64,000 nucleotides of DNA from Rhynchopus sp. YZ270_cl-10 (GCA_964035575.1 OZ037903.1:1017001-1081000); one strand, 5' to 3'; positions 19,833 to 30,695 are shown, counted from the stretch's first letter. Notes: generated by a model from the letters alone, not told the origin. Program-made: numbers and translations.

Positions 19833-20631
19833 CTTTTTGTGTTTTCGTTGGTCCTTTATCTCCTCCCCCACACAATTCCCCCAAAGTATATAATACAATT
19901 CAATAAGAACAGTCGTTTTCCCTCCCCTTACCATATTTTTGCACTAGCTTCAAGGACATCAGGGGACAAGGAGTTTCCTAAAGGGGGTGAATATCAACTT
20001 GAGGATCGAAGATTGACCGCTCAATGTTGTTGAGCATTCATCTGTTGCAATAGGCAATGTGGTCCCTAGTTTTGTGGCATCGTGTATTCGACAGCATGTT
20101 CACAACCAAATGTCTCGCTATTTGAGCGACATCTCGTCTTCTCTTCTTTCGGCAGGTGGAGGAGTGGAGGCAGTTCGCCGAGGTTGTGGTTGCTGCTCAA
20201 TACTTTCAGGATACCTTTGCTTTTATCCTAACTTCAGTTCCACATACGAAAAAAATTTTTCCCGGTTTGCGCTCTGCTTCCAGCCCGCTGTGCTTCTCCC
20301 ACCCTGTTATTTTGTAGTGGGTTATATACTCCCATATACCCATTATACACTCCTAGGATTTCCCTGTTCCAGGTGGTCCGACGACAACGTGGTACTCCCA
20401 GGCGTGTTTTGTTGACGTCCCTCAGAGACAGTTTATTCTGTCCTTCAACCTTCTCCTTCTGCGTCCTTCCAAGGCGTCTTCCTCCGCCGCAGAAAAATAG
20501 TCTACTCAGGAGGCATAGCGTGATCGCCTTCTCGAAGTGGAGGGTACCGTTTTTTTTTCTGTCGTAGTTGATCTCATGAGCCAGGCGCTCGTCACGCAGG
20601 TGCGTACAAAAACTCAACGTCCGATCTTTAT

Positions 20632-20706
20632 ATGGGTTGGGTGTCCACCCCCCGGTACCAAGGTACACTGTCACGAGATGGCTGTTGTATTTCAAGTCAA
20701 CTTACA
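20632..20706 (+). repeat. Family B element before the gene at 20797
   Basis: GGGTGTCCACCC, the hairpin GTACC-aa-GGTAC, CACGAGATGG and TTGTATTTCAAGTC. It ends about 90 bases before the start codon, so it may lie in the 5' leader. Confidence 0.6.
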
Positions 20707-20796
20707 TTTGAATTCAACCCCCACATTGAAACAGCGACACTACCCTTTCCCCTCCCCATTTTCATTCTTTTCCCCAAAACACAAAACCCCTACACA

Positions 20797-21528
20797 ATGC
20801 AGCACAGACGAGAACGCCTCAAAGTCCTCATGAAACAGGGCCGCGCAGAGCACATTGCTGACCTACATAATGACGGGAAATGCGGGCTGCACCGTACTAT
20901 CGCACAGGCACACCTTGGCTTTGCCCAGGTCATCCGAAAGGAACGCGTCACACGGGCATCGAGAGAGTCACGCTGGGGTGACAGCGATATTGGGGGTACC
21001 GGGATGTCACGGCTATTGGGGCAGGATAACGCTTGCAGACGTGGCCGTGGGAGGGGGCGGTACAATACACGGAGAGAAGACGGTGACGCGGCAGCTGCAA
21101 CACAGCGTGCCGATTCTGGCCAACTCCAGCCCCGCCCACCACAGTCCCCTCATGTCGTCCCACATCGCCGTGAATCCGACAAAGTCGCAGCCGAAATTCG
21201 TGTTGCGAACTGCCTCTCTGACTACCCACACACCGCCCTCTCCCCTCTCCCCGTACCCAAGGCAGCACCTATGCAACAGTCCTTTATGTCTTCAAGCATT
21301 CCTTTCGCGACCTTAACCTCACAACAAGAGCAGGCAGCACCTACACGCCCCGAGGCAATAGCGGCAGAGGGGGAAGGGGGAAAGGAGAGCGGGGGTGCAG
21401 GGGAGGAGGGGGAGAAGCCGAAGTCGCGGTATATGTCCTTCTACCTACCGCCGAAAGACCGCCGGCCAAGGGTGCATGGGACTGAGGTGTTGCATTCACT
21501 ACCTGGCTTGGGGTATGGGTTCAGGTAG
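20797..21528 (+). CDS. Hypothetical basic protein with RG-rich segment
   Basis: A 243-residue single-exon protein. The start at 20797 follows the C/A-rich leader ctacaca, the style seen for other genes. The N-terminal 60 residues look folded and basic (MQHRRERLKVLMKQ). They are followed by an RG-rich piece (CRRGRGRGRYNTRRED), a low-complexity middle rich in Pro, Gln and Ala, an acidic Gly/Glu stretch, and a conserved-looking C-terminus (RYMSFYLPPKDRRPRV, then LPGLGYGFR). RG segments often bind RNA; that role here is only a guess. No known domain is recognised. Confidence 0.6.
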   Translation: MQHRRERLKVLMKQGRAEHIADLHNDGKCGLHRTIAQAHLGFAQVIRKERVTRASRESRWGDSDIGGTGMSRLLGQDNACRRGRGRGRYNTRREDGDAAAATQRADSGQLQPRPPQSPHVVPHRRESDKVAAEIRVANCLSDYPHTALSPLPVPKAAPMQQSFMSSSIPFATLTSQQEQAAPTRPEAIAAEGEGGKESGGAGEEGEKPKSRYMSFYLPPKDRRPRVHGTEVLHSLPGLGYGFR

Positions 21529-22255
21529 ACCCCCTTTTTGTGCAACTTTTTGACGGGGGTTTTTTAACCATCATCGATCGCTATGCACCAGGTTGTGTTT
21601 GACAGGTATGGGTGATGTCCTCTGCAGGATATGTCCATGTTTTTGTGCAGAGAATGGGTGAGCGTATTGGTTATCCTATTGATTTCCAGTGGCCCAGAGA
21701 GTGGCCGTAGTTGGTGCATGGAGTATAAAGTGGAGGAAGTGTCCAGCAAACCAAACCTCAGTCACTCCGCGTAGTGATGAAAGGGGTTGAAAAATGATTG
21801 ATTGAGAGAGAGGACAACAAGCATGTTTCTCTGTAAAGTTGTTCTTTTAAGCAAGGGGAATGAGCCCGTGAGGCCGTTTTTGTTGCTTCTTTTTATTTAT
21901 TTTTTAGGCAGGAACGCAAATCATTTATTGCGTTTTCAGAGAGAACAAAAAAACAGCGTATTTCTTTTGCATGCTATCGTTCGTCGGAAAGATAAGTCTC
22001 TCGTTTTTTTAATCTTTTTTAAGGTCAAATTGTGTTATGTTTTCCGGCTATAACCAGCTCTCGTTTTCTCTTTTGTATTTATTCTCTGCCCCCCCCCTCC
22101 TTTGTTTTGTCTTCACAGATGAAACAAAGGGGGAAAATGGGGACTACTTCCTTCTTTCCTGAACATTTAACGAAAGCTCCTCTTTTTTTGACTTTTTTTT
22201 TAGAACATACCCCCTCTCCCGTTCCAGATGGGGCAATGATTGTGTACCATGCAGA

Positions 22256-22380
22256 CAATCTCCCTCATGGTAAACCGTATGCATGCCAATGAAGTGCTCT
22301 CTCTCTGGGGGTTAAAATCTCGGGGTTAAAATAACCCCGCGGAACCAACACCCCGCCGATGAACGGTGAGGTTTTTTATT
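22256..22380 (+). repeat. Family C element with a duplicated hairpin arm
   Basis: TCATGGTAAACCGTATGCAT, CCAATGAAGTGC, then GGGGTTAAAAT twice before AACCCCGCGGA. The right end reads GATGAACGGTGAGG, as in the copy at 631. Confidence 0.6.
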
Positions 22381-22592
22381 TCTGTTTTTGAACAACCTTC
22401 ATACCACCTTCACACCCTTTCCTCCAAACGCACCACCAGAAACCCAAAAAAACCCCACACAATCTTCACGAGAAAACCGACCAAATGCTATAAACAGCGT
22501 TTTCTCTTTCTTTGTATTTTCCCCCCTCCCCTCCTCCTCCTCCTCCTCCCTTCTTTAACTTCCACTCAAAAATTCCTTAACGGTAACCTCAC

Positions 22593-22637
22593 ATGATGAA
22601 TTCTGGACTGGAGAAACACAAAGGAAGGCAGGTGTAA
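22593..22637 (+). CDS. Possible 14-codon upstream open frame
   Basis: ATGATGAATTCTGG starts a 14-codon frame that ends 44 bases before the sensor-kinase ATG. If transcribed in the leader it could reduce translation of the main frame. There is no evidence that the peptide itself matters. Confidence 0.25.
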   Translation: MMNSGLEKHKGRQV

Positions 22638-22681
22638 GGGTCTCTCAGTGAGAACAGAAAAACCTCATTTGCACAGCTATT

Positions 22682-25600
22682 ATGAGCCACCGAGACGACG
22701 CGAGCACCGCGTTGACCGCTTTAGACGATGTATCGACCTACGGCGACGAGGACCTGCCCTCCACCCCCCATGACACACCTACCAACCCCCTCTCCACCCC
22801 TGGGGGGGTGCGTCTCTCCCTACAGCACCGTGCCCCTCCTCTACAGCTGGCATCATTGGTAACCAGATCCTCCTCTCTGTCTGCAGACAACAAGCTTTCC
22901 TCAATCATCACCCCAAAGGATTCACGGCCAGAGTCGGTTTCGGACAGTGTCTTAGGCGACTCTGCGTCTACTCTGGTGATGGGCAGATCGTCTTCCTTCT
23001 TAAACAAAGATCAACAAAGACATCGAAGCAAAAGGGGAGGCCGGTCTCCTTCTGGCAGAGTCGATGGAGGGTTGGATCAAAGCGAGTCGTTCACTACCTT
23101 TGAAAAACCCCCTCTGATTGTTCCCCCAGAGTCAAGCTCGAAAGGGAGTCCAACAAGCACGATTATCACAGTACACAGAGAGGAGAGCAGCCCAAAGGGG
23201 TTGCTACGGTCGCGTCTCTCCGATGTGACTGCAGAGAAGGGGAGAAGGGCGTCGCGCAGTCCTGTAGTAGGGGATTCAAGAGGAAAAGGAGGTCTCTTCG
23301 ATCCTTCTACGGCTACCTATGCAACGGATTTTGAGGAAGGGATGCTTGGTGCGTATTTCGGGGTGTCGGGGGATTTTGCGAAGTTGCGACAGCTCCCACA
23401 ACTCATTGACGGCATCATCAGAAAGGTTTCACTTGAAAAAACGGCCGAAGTCGGAGGAGGACACACCGCACGTCTCAGACCTATTCACCTCTGTGTAGTT
23501 GAGGCGGCGCAAATTGTAGAAAATACGCTAAAAAATCCGGGATTTCTCAGTCTAATAAAGGATAAAGGGATAAAGGTGGGGATCAACGATGTTGTTGCAA
23601 AATGGGATACAGCGTGCAGTGTACTGTACGCCTTTTTTGGTGGGGTGCATGTTGCTGAAGCACTGCGGGATGTGGTTGCGCAGAGGGAAGGGTTGGTGGC
23701 AGGGTTTCGCGACGTTATTTCGCAAATATGCTGTGCACAGTGTGTGGTACCTGGGTGGAAGCGTATAGTGGAAGGGGTTACAACACGTCTCCCAGAGGAA
23801 GAGATGCCTGTTGCATCTGGCCCAGCCCCACCCAAACATGATATACCATTCTTGGTAAACGTTCTTCTCCTCCGCACCTCCTGTATTCTGCACGTTGCGA
23901 CCGCATTGTGCACCCTTTTGGGCGATATTTTGTACCAGAAAAATTCCCCAGGGATTGCCTTTGCGATTTCTGCTGCTTTATGCTGTATCACCATCGGCAT
24001 TACCATTGCATACAGTGCAGCGCCAAACAGCATCTTTGCGGTAAATGTTGGTCTCCTCTCTGTGTCTTCGCATACGATGCTGATACGTGAACCCGTGGTG
24101 CCGGTAGATTGCTTTCTGTGCCTTTGGTTGGCAAGCGTTGTGTTGCAACAGAATGGAGCTATTCGGGGCATTTTTTTGGCCTGCCGGATTGGGTTTACGG
24201 TGTTGTGGTTGGTTCTGCGGTCGGTAGACAGTGATTCACCTGGGCCTTGTGGGGTGACGCTGGGGGTGCTGCCGGTGGTGGTTTTGTTCGGTGTGTCTGA
24301 AGTTGCACGACGTGCTTTGCAAGACGACTTATGGACTATCTCTCAGGCGGTTCGCTATGGTGCGTACTATCGTGCGATTTGTGTGGGGGCGGGTGGAGGT
24401 CCTAGTGAGGTGGATGAGACAAGGCTGCTTCTGTTGCAGAAGGAGATGGCTACGATGAGCGCTTCGCTGTCCTCCGCCTTCGTAAAGGAGAAGCCCGACA
24501 ATGCCGAGACGCAGACCCCGCAGCTGCGTGAGGTGGTGTCGTGTGTACAACGGTCGTTGGAGCGTATGGGTGATATCATCGAGAAGAATGACGAAAACGC
24601 CGCATCAGTCATGTCAACCAGCTCGCGACATCGCAGGGAAAGTGGAGTCATCCCGGTCTCAGTATGGAGCGAAACAGATGATAAGGACAGTGCGGGAGAC
24701 AATGTCAACCACGTGCCCCATGTACACCATGTGTCCCGAATCAATTCAATCCCGCAGGTCAAAACCAAAGGTCCCGTAGGGAACGGAGTCTCGCATGGTC
24801 TTGAATCGGAGTTGGTCTTCCAAATTAAGCAGGATGGGGGTGAGGTGCACCACTACAGCGTTCATGCGGCGCAGCTGCTCAGCTCAAATCTGTTTATTGC
24901 GCTTGATGCGGATATGACGGTCGCATATTGGGGGGCACGTGTCGGGGACTGTACCAGCATTTCCCAGGAGCAGATCGTGGGGCGCAGTCTTCTCACCTTT
25001 CTGCACACCGAACAAGAACAATCCACGTTGGAAGCCGCTGTCGCAGAGGCCCTGTCAGGGTCTATAGGGGAGCCGAAGTTGTACACTGTACGTGCAGACT
25101 ATCATGACACGACGTTGCTCATTGCGTTTCAACCCTGCCAATTGCTTGGATCGGAAGGTAGGGGCAAACAGGTAATCATAGGGACCGGTACTGCATTAGG
25201 GGTGGAGCATTGCCTCGCGCAGTATACGCAGTGGTTGTTTGAGGTGGTGAGGGTGCCGCTGAATGACATCATGTCTGCGGTGCATGCGTTGTCTGAGCAG
25301 CAGCACAGAGAGGCGTCGGATCTGTTGGCAACCAATACGGCACCGTCACCGCTTGCCTTGGCGCCTGCACCGTTTGATTCTGATGACGACGACGATGCTC
25401 CTAATCCCTGTATGGTCACCCTCGGGTCGTCGTTGCTCGCCGACTCCAACCACCCCTCACAAAACGTACGCAAAGCTGCGCCCATCACGTCCGAGACGAA
25501 CAACGTCACCTCCGCTGCAATGGAGGCGTGGGTCGAGCAGGTCTCGCTCCTCACCGAGGCTGCAACCGATATTCTTGAAAAATTCGAGCCCCTCTGCACC

Positions 25601-28087
25601 AACCTCGTGCAGATCCCATTCTCGGTGTGGAACCCTGTACGTCTGAACGAGCTGCTCGAGAAGGTGTCGGTGTCGGCACAGCAAAGGGATCTGATCAATG
25701 AGCTCGGCGAGATCGAGGATGACGTGCAGTTCCCGGTGCTGTACCAGAGCGAGGAGGTGACGTCGTCGCATTTCTTCTTGGATCGGAGACGTGTTGAGGG
25801 GTGTCTGATGGGTTTGCTGCGGTTCACCATGGCAACAACATCTCAAGAGAACCTGAGTGAACGTCTCGCCACATTGCCCGGAAGCTCCTCAAAGTTTGAG
25901 TTCAAACGTGGTGCCTCTCTCCGAGCATATGAACTGAGTACAGGGGGTGTTACTTCATTAATCTTTTCCGTCAAGGCAAAGGACTCTGACGGAGATATGT
26001 GCTCGTCGTCTCCAGCGAGCCGCCCAGAAAATTCAAAGCGTGATGCGCGGAAGAAAGAGCGGTCAGGGTCGACAGCTCATGTTGACACTTCGGTGTTTGA
26101 TGTGCGTAGCGCGCAGGGGTCGGAAATGGCGCAGATTAAGCTGACAATCTTGCAAATGGGGGGTAATGTGACGTACCGGAATTCAAACGAATTTCAGGTA
26201 GAGCTGCCGTCCATCCCTGCGGTGGGAGGGAGCGATTTGGTTGCGATCAAGGAACAGCAGATCTCGAAGCACTCCTTCACGTCTCTCATCTACGAAAACT
26301 CCTGGCTCGAACGGCGCCCCATTTTGCAGGCAATCTGGCGACGTGGCCATGCAGCGACGGTACTCCACGACGGACAGGGCCTGCCGTCAACATGCTTCGA
26401 CGTCTTCATCCTGGACCACCATGGGCCTGACACGATGCACCTCCTCGTAGAAATCTCAAGCAGGAAGAACCCTGTTCAAGTTGTCGTGACACACTCAAAA
26501 ATGATGAAAGACGGGGAACGCCAGATGTACGCCTCAAAGAAGGTACGTCTCATTGAAAAGCCACTTCGTATGCAGGAGCTTAACCAGGTTCTGGCGGATG
26601 CGGAAAAGATGATCACCGATTTGAAGCGACTAAGGGAGACTCAGGAGTCTTTGAGGAAGACCTTTGGGAAGGGGGGGTGTCCGTGGACGAGGACGAAGAA
26701 GTTGGGGAAAGGTGCGTTTTCGGAGGTGTTTAAGGCAACAAATTTGAGAACACGTGGTATCATGGCGGTGAAGATTCTGCAGATGCAGGAGAAGCGGGAC
26801 GAAGAGATTATGAACATCGTGAACGAGATCCAGCTGCTCTCGGACCACCGGCACGACAACATCATTCACTACTTCTACTGCGAACGCAACGACGAGAAGC
26901 AGGAGCTGCACATCTTCATGGAGTACTCCGCAGGGGGCACACTCTACCAGTTCGTGCGCGACTTCAACCACCTCGACAGCAACACCGCAAGCTGCTGTCT
27001 CTTTGATGTCCTCTCCGCCCTCCAATACCTTCACTCCCAGAACGTCATCCACAGGGACATCAAAAGTCAAAATGTATGTATTTTTCTTGACCGCATCGTC
27101 CATCAACGGGGGGCGTTAGGATTGCCCCAAAATTTTATGACTTTATTATCGCAGTATCAACTCTCCCAAAGATCACACATTGTCTTCATTTAACCCTCTT
27201 CTACAGATCCTCCTCACCTCCAGTGGGCTATGCAAACTTTCTGACTTCGGCTGTGCTATTGTTGTGGACGACGCGAAGCCGCCTATTACCACCTTTGTTG
27301 GCACACCCTCCTACATGGCACCCGAGGTCATCGACGAGCAGGCCTACGAATACGCGGTGGACTGCTGGAGTATCGGGGTGCTTGCCTATGAAATGCTCAC
27401 TGGCAGCATGATTTGGTGCAAGGTCGGGGAAAACTGGATGAAAATTGCGAACCACATCGGCAAGCTTGCAGAAAAAGCACGCCAGGAAGGGGTTGAAAAC
27501 CCTGTCGAGCTCCCTGAGGCGCATCTCCTCACTACAGAGGAAATCTCCTTTATCAATGCATGTCTTAAAGTGAACCCGGCAGAACGGTGGTCTTCCGAAC
27601 AGCTCCTTCAACATACGTTTCTCTTTGGGTTTGAACGGTCGGAAATGTTTCTGCCGCAGGAGGAGCATGAGGAAGAGATGATTGACTATCAGCTCATCAA
27701 TGCAAATGAGAATTTGAGCGGTTCGATGATGTCTATTTCTTCGAGGGGATCGCCGAGGGGTCCGCCGCAGTCGGGAAGGAAGGTGCGGGCGAAAACGCAG
27801 GCAGGGACGATGATGTCGCAGAAGTCGAGCTCCTCAAATGACTCAATTACATCGCAGTCGAGTGTCATTTCGTTGATTTCGCCCTCCCAAGAAGTTCCGT
27901 CCGATCAGATTGTCATGAAAAAGAAGTCTTTCATGACACATCAAGGGTATGTCTTTTTGGAAAAAAAATGAGAAAAAAAAATTGAAAAAAAAAATATGAA
28001 TACAGTTCGATGCGCAAGCCTTCGCCAGGGTCGCCAAAAAGGAAGAAATCTGTTGAGGAGGAGTTGGATGAATGGACTGTTGGGTAA
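22682..28087 (+). CDS. Membrane PAS / pseudo-histidine-kinase / receiver / MAP3K-like kinase fusion
   Basis: Exons 22682-27073, 27207-27946 and 28006-28087 give about 1,737 residues. Introns are GTATGT-type (133 and 59 bp); the first falls right after HRDIKSQN. Domains in order: disordered N-terminus (1-230); about six membrane segments (about 387-545); PAS (about 730-840, LFIALDADMTVAYWG); a DHp-like helix (about 850-870) with EVVRVPLNDI where HELRTPL is expected, so the phospho-His is missing; a weak HATPase-like region (about 1030-1180); a receiver domain with Asp1245 (FILDHH), a conserved Thr and Lys1293 (EKPL); and a kinase from about 1335, with GKGAFSEV, Lys1364, HRD 1457-1459, DFG 1477-1479 and GTPSYMAPE. 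The kinase resembles MAP3K/STE families. Likely role: a membrane sensor feeding a kinase cascade, with the receiver controlling the kinase. Whether Asp1245 is phosphorylated, and by what, is unknown. Confidence 0.85.
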
Positions 28088-28269
28088 AAACAAAGCAAAA
28101 AAAAAAGAAGAAGAAAATAAGCAACCATTTTGCGTGGTGGTTGACCGTCTTCAGAGTATCAAAGAAAAGAAAAGATAAATGCGAGGTGTGCAGCAAAATG
28201 GCTATCATTTCTTGAGTGTGACATACACACCAACAGATTATCAAAAGACAGAATGTTTTGTTTCTTCTT

Positions 28270-28375
28270 ATTTCAGGGCTTCCCACAGGGGGGACCAGGG
28301 GGGACCACTGGTCCCCCTGGGGGAAAAAAAAAAAAATAAGGGGGGACCAGGGGGGACCAGCCTGCCGTTGAGTGT
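28270..28375. repeat. G/C palindromic repeat, copy 1
   Basis: CAGGGCTTCCCACAGGGGGG starts the element. It is followed by GGGGGGACCA blocks and a near-palindrome around ACCACTGGTCCCC. Related copies are at 29238-29350 (+) and 29935-30080 (inverted). Confidence 0.55.
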
Positions 28376-28694
28376 TCCGAAGCTGCCTATTAGGAATTTT
28401 CCACATTTTTTAAATTTTTTCCTACCCTCCCGTCCCCGCGCATCCAAATACAGGCAACTAACAGGGGGAAAGGATGGCACCAAAAAAGTCCTCTGGACCA
28501 AGACAGCTTTCCATAATGGAATTTGCAAAGCGACCGGCGGAGTCCCAAGTTATCTGCTCAGGAAGAGGCAGAATATAACGGTTGCAAAGAACCACGAGTA
28601 TGCCTCATGAACAAAGTGACCCCGTCACAGCCAGAACGCGACTCAATTGGTCAAACGCCGAAGGAAAAGGAAGCATGCAACATGGCGAAAGGAA

Positions 28695-28723
28695 AAAAGT
28701 AGCGTACCGTGCGCCTGCGGCGC
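28695..28723 (+). repeat. GTACCGT hairpin repeat, GCGCC/GGCGC type
   Basis: AAAAGTAGCGTACCGT is followed by GCGCC-tgc-GGCGC. An identical block recurs at 29472-29500. Confidence 0.6.
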
Positions 28724-28775
28724 AAGATTGCAAGCCACGCATGACATAGTTTGGCTGTAAAATAGTGCAATTTTA

Positions 28776-28816
28776 AGCACAATATTTTGAAATGTTGCGT
28801 ACCGTGGCTTCGCCAA
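28776..28816 (+). repeat. GTACCGT hairpin repeat, TGGC/GCCA type
   Basis: AAATGTTGCGTACCG is followed by TGGC-ttc-GCCA. The same GCGTACCG lead is joined to a different stem than at 28695, with the stem still paired. Confidence 0.55.
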
Positions 28817-28894
28817 AAACTTTCGTTCAGCAAAATATGGAAGTAACATTTACGGGAACTGACGATAATGACCAACGACAGTGCCATTTGATCG

Positions 28895-28944
28895 GTGCGC
28901 AACATTTTTTTTTTAAAATGTTGCGTACCGTGGCTTCGCCAGGA
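28895..28944 (+). repeat. GTACCGT hairpin repeat with extra inverted repeat
   Basis: GCAACATTTT and AAAATGTTGC form an inverted repeat around a T run. GTACCG and the TGGC-ttc-GCCA hairpin follow, matching the copy at 28776. Confidence 0.55.
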
Positions 28945-29161
28945 ACCTTTGCCATGACTGTCGTTTCTTTTTGTACATGTCTATACTAGGAAACGTCTGC
29001 ACGCTACCGACCTGACATGATTTTTTTGCTTATCCCGCAAAGGTGGGGAACGTGAGATGATATGCAATATGCGAGTGAATGCAGCAGTTTTAACGGTTTA
29101 CCGGGACATTTTCGCCGGAGGCGAAAAAATGATTTTTGACCACTTAAAGTGCGTAGAGGCG

Positions 29162-29202
29162 CGTAACGTAACGTAACGTAACGTAACGTAACGTAACGTA
29201 GC
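29162..29202. repeat. GTAAC pentanucleotide tandem repeat
   Basis: About eight CGTAA/GTAAC units in a row, then CGTAGCGTCAGCG. It is an interstitial simple repeat; a telomere-like origin cannot be judged here. Confidence 0.85.
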
Positions 29203-29237
29203 GTCAGCGTTAGTGCTACACACCACACACAACAAGG

Positions 29238-29350
29238 CCAGGGTTTCCGCCAAGGGGGACCGGGGGGGACCATGGTCCCCCCCAATATTTTTCCCAGAAA
29301 AATCCGGATTTTTACAGGGGTTTGGGGGGTACCATGGTCCCCCCTAAGAA
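29238..29350. repeat. G/C palindromic repeat, copy 2
   Basis: CAGGGTTTCCGCCAAGGGGG leads into a 22-base perfect palindrome at 29262-29283 (seven G, ACCATGGT, seven C). A second near-palindrome sits at about 29325-29345. Confidence 0.6.
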
Positions 29351-29471
29351 AAATGGGTTTTGGAGGTTGTAGATGACCCCCCGTGGTCATGTGACCCCAC
29401 CGTGCAGAGCATTTGACTCGCTGTGTCAAAAGGAGTGGAAGAAAAGGGGATGGCGAACTCTAAAAAAATAA

Positions 29472-29500
29472 AAAAGTAGCGTACCGTGCGCCTGCGGCGC
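29472..29500 (+). repeat. GTACCGT hairpin repeat, second GCGCC copy
   Basis: The sequence is identical to 28695-28723 through the hairpin. Both copies are preceded, after A-rich spacers, by ATGGCGAA. Confidence 0.6.
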
Positions 29501-29934
29501 TGTGTTGCTGGCTCTTTGATGTTGATATTATTGATACCATTGATACTTCCGAGCATTGCCCCTTTTAAAAGGAGGCTTCGGCAAGCGACGAGTACATACA
29601 CTTTCATTACATGTTCCAACTGCAGCACTGCAATCACTGTGTGGCGCCATACAAGGAAAAAAGCAAATACCATCACCCTCCACTCTCACAAGACCCCTTA
29701 CCTACCTCTACCAGACAACGCAGCTGTGAAGCTTAGCACGGCTATCTAACCTGGTGCTAAAAAGCCTGGCGCAAAAAAGTTGTGCCAAAGCTGGCAGAGC
29801 AGACTTGTCTTTGCTGTCAAGAAGGAGACTCCCACGGTTGTCACACCCTTCGCCTCTCCACTCTGTGGCCTGCAGGGAGGCGCGCGCGAAGCGCGCGACG
29901 ACCGCTATTGCGGGGAGAAAAAAAATTTTGGGGG

Positions 29935-30080
29935 GTCTTTTTGATGGTCCCCCCCAATTTCTGAAACCCCAAATCCTGGCGGAAACCCTGAAGGCGCGAA
30001 AAAAAATTTTTTTTCACCTTTTTTTGGCTGGTCCCCCTGGGAGGCCAAACCCCCAGATCCTGCGGGAAGCCCTGTATTTT
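29935..30080 (-). repeat. G/C palindromic repeat, inverted copy
   Basis: TGGTCCCCCC, AATCCTGGCGGAAACCCTG, then CTGGTCCCCCTGGGAGGCC and TGCGGGAAGCCCTG. These are reverse complements of the leads at 28270 and 29238, so the family moves or is copied in both orientations. Confidence 0.55.
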
Positions 30081-30639
30081 TCAAAAAAAAAAAAAAAAAA
30101 ATCATCTCTCGCTTTCCAGTGAAAGAAACAAAGGCAATAAAAGCTCTCTCGCTATTTTTGTATTTTCATAATTATTTCTCTTTCTCGTTCCCCCCTTTTT
30201 TGTCGCTCATCAAGCAACCTTCTCCTCCTCCTCCTGGTGCCCAACAGTTGGACGGCATTTAAAGCCCCACAGCCCCCTGACATGATGGGGTGCTTGCACC
30301 AGGAGTAAATCGGAACCCAAATACCCAAGGGGGGGTTTTTTTTTTGAGGGCAGCGAAATTGTACCTGTAAAGCTCTCACTCCACTGCTCGCCGGCTGACG
30401 AGCGGTTGTGTACCGCCCCTCGGTTCACATTATGTACTTCAGGTATTTTGTGTTTACCTTTTGAAAAGTGCGTGTTGATGGAAGCGATCAATGAATCACA
30501 AATTTATGCATTTCTCTCCGCCCTGGTGTAGCCGACGAACCCAAAATAGCAGAAAATAGCACCCCCCCTTCAGCCACACCACGCCCCCATCTTCACGTAG
30601 GGAAGGAGGCCGGGTTGGGACTGCAGAATATTTTCTCTT

Positions 30640-30695
30640 TAGGTGCCTGCATCCCAGAGGTGTTTGCACTATCAGCTTCCCTTTTATTTTTTTTC
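30640..30695 (+). repeat. Family C tail
   Basis: GTGCCTGCATCCCAGAGGTG, TTTGCACTATCA, then a T-rich run. Nearly identical to 32180-32225. Confidence 0.55.

Larger units (their letters stand above)
19080..20796. other. Non-coding stretch with repeats and a possible gene fragment
   Basis: A perfect family A element lies at 19788-19830 and a B element at 20632-20705. An open segment at 20156-20317 after TTTCGGCAG reads VEEWRQFAEVVVAAQYFQDT and onward. A second, after TTCCAG at 20371, includes GPTTTWYSQACFVDVPQRQF in a different frame. Both look protein-like, but no GTAT donor joins them, so they may be exons of an unrecognised or decayed gene. Confidence 0.35.
21529..22681. other. Non-coding stretch before the sensor-kinase gene
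   Basis: No gene seen. A family C element lies at 22256-22380, followed by CA/CCT-rich sequence that is probably the 5' leader of the gene at 22682. A short upstream frame at 22593-22637 is listed separately. Confidence 0.5.

Noticed and set aside
27843-28406. 187-codon minus-strand frame
   Set aside because: It overlaps exons 2-3 of the sensor kinase and the poly-A region after it; the product is Phe-rich.
28895-29202. CRISPR-like array of regular repeats
   Set aside because: The repeats are irregularly spaced and differ in sequence, and the genome is eukaryotic.
29486-29749. 87-codon frame starting in a GTACCGT hairpin repeat
   Set aside because: It begins at a non-ATG codon inside a repeat and shows no recognisable domain.
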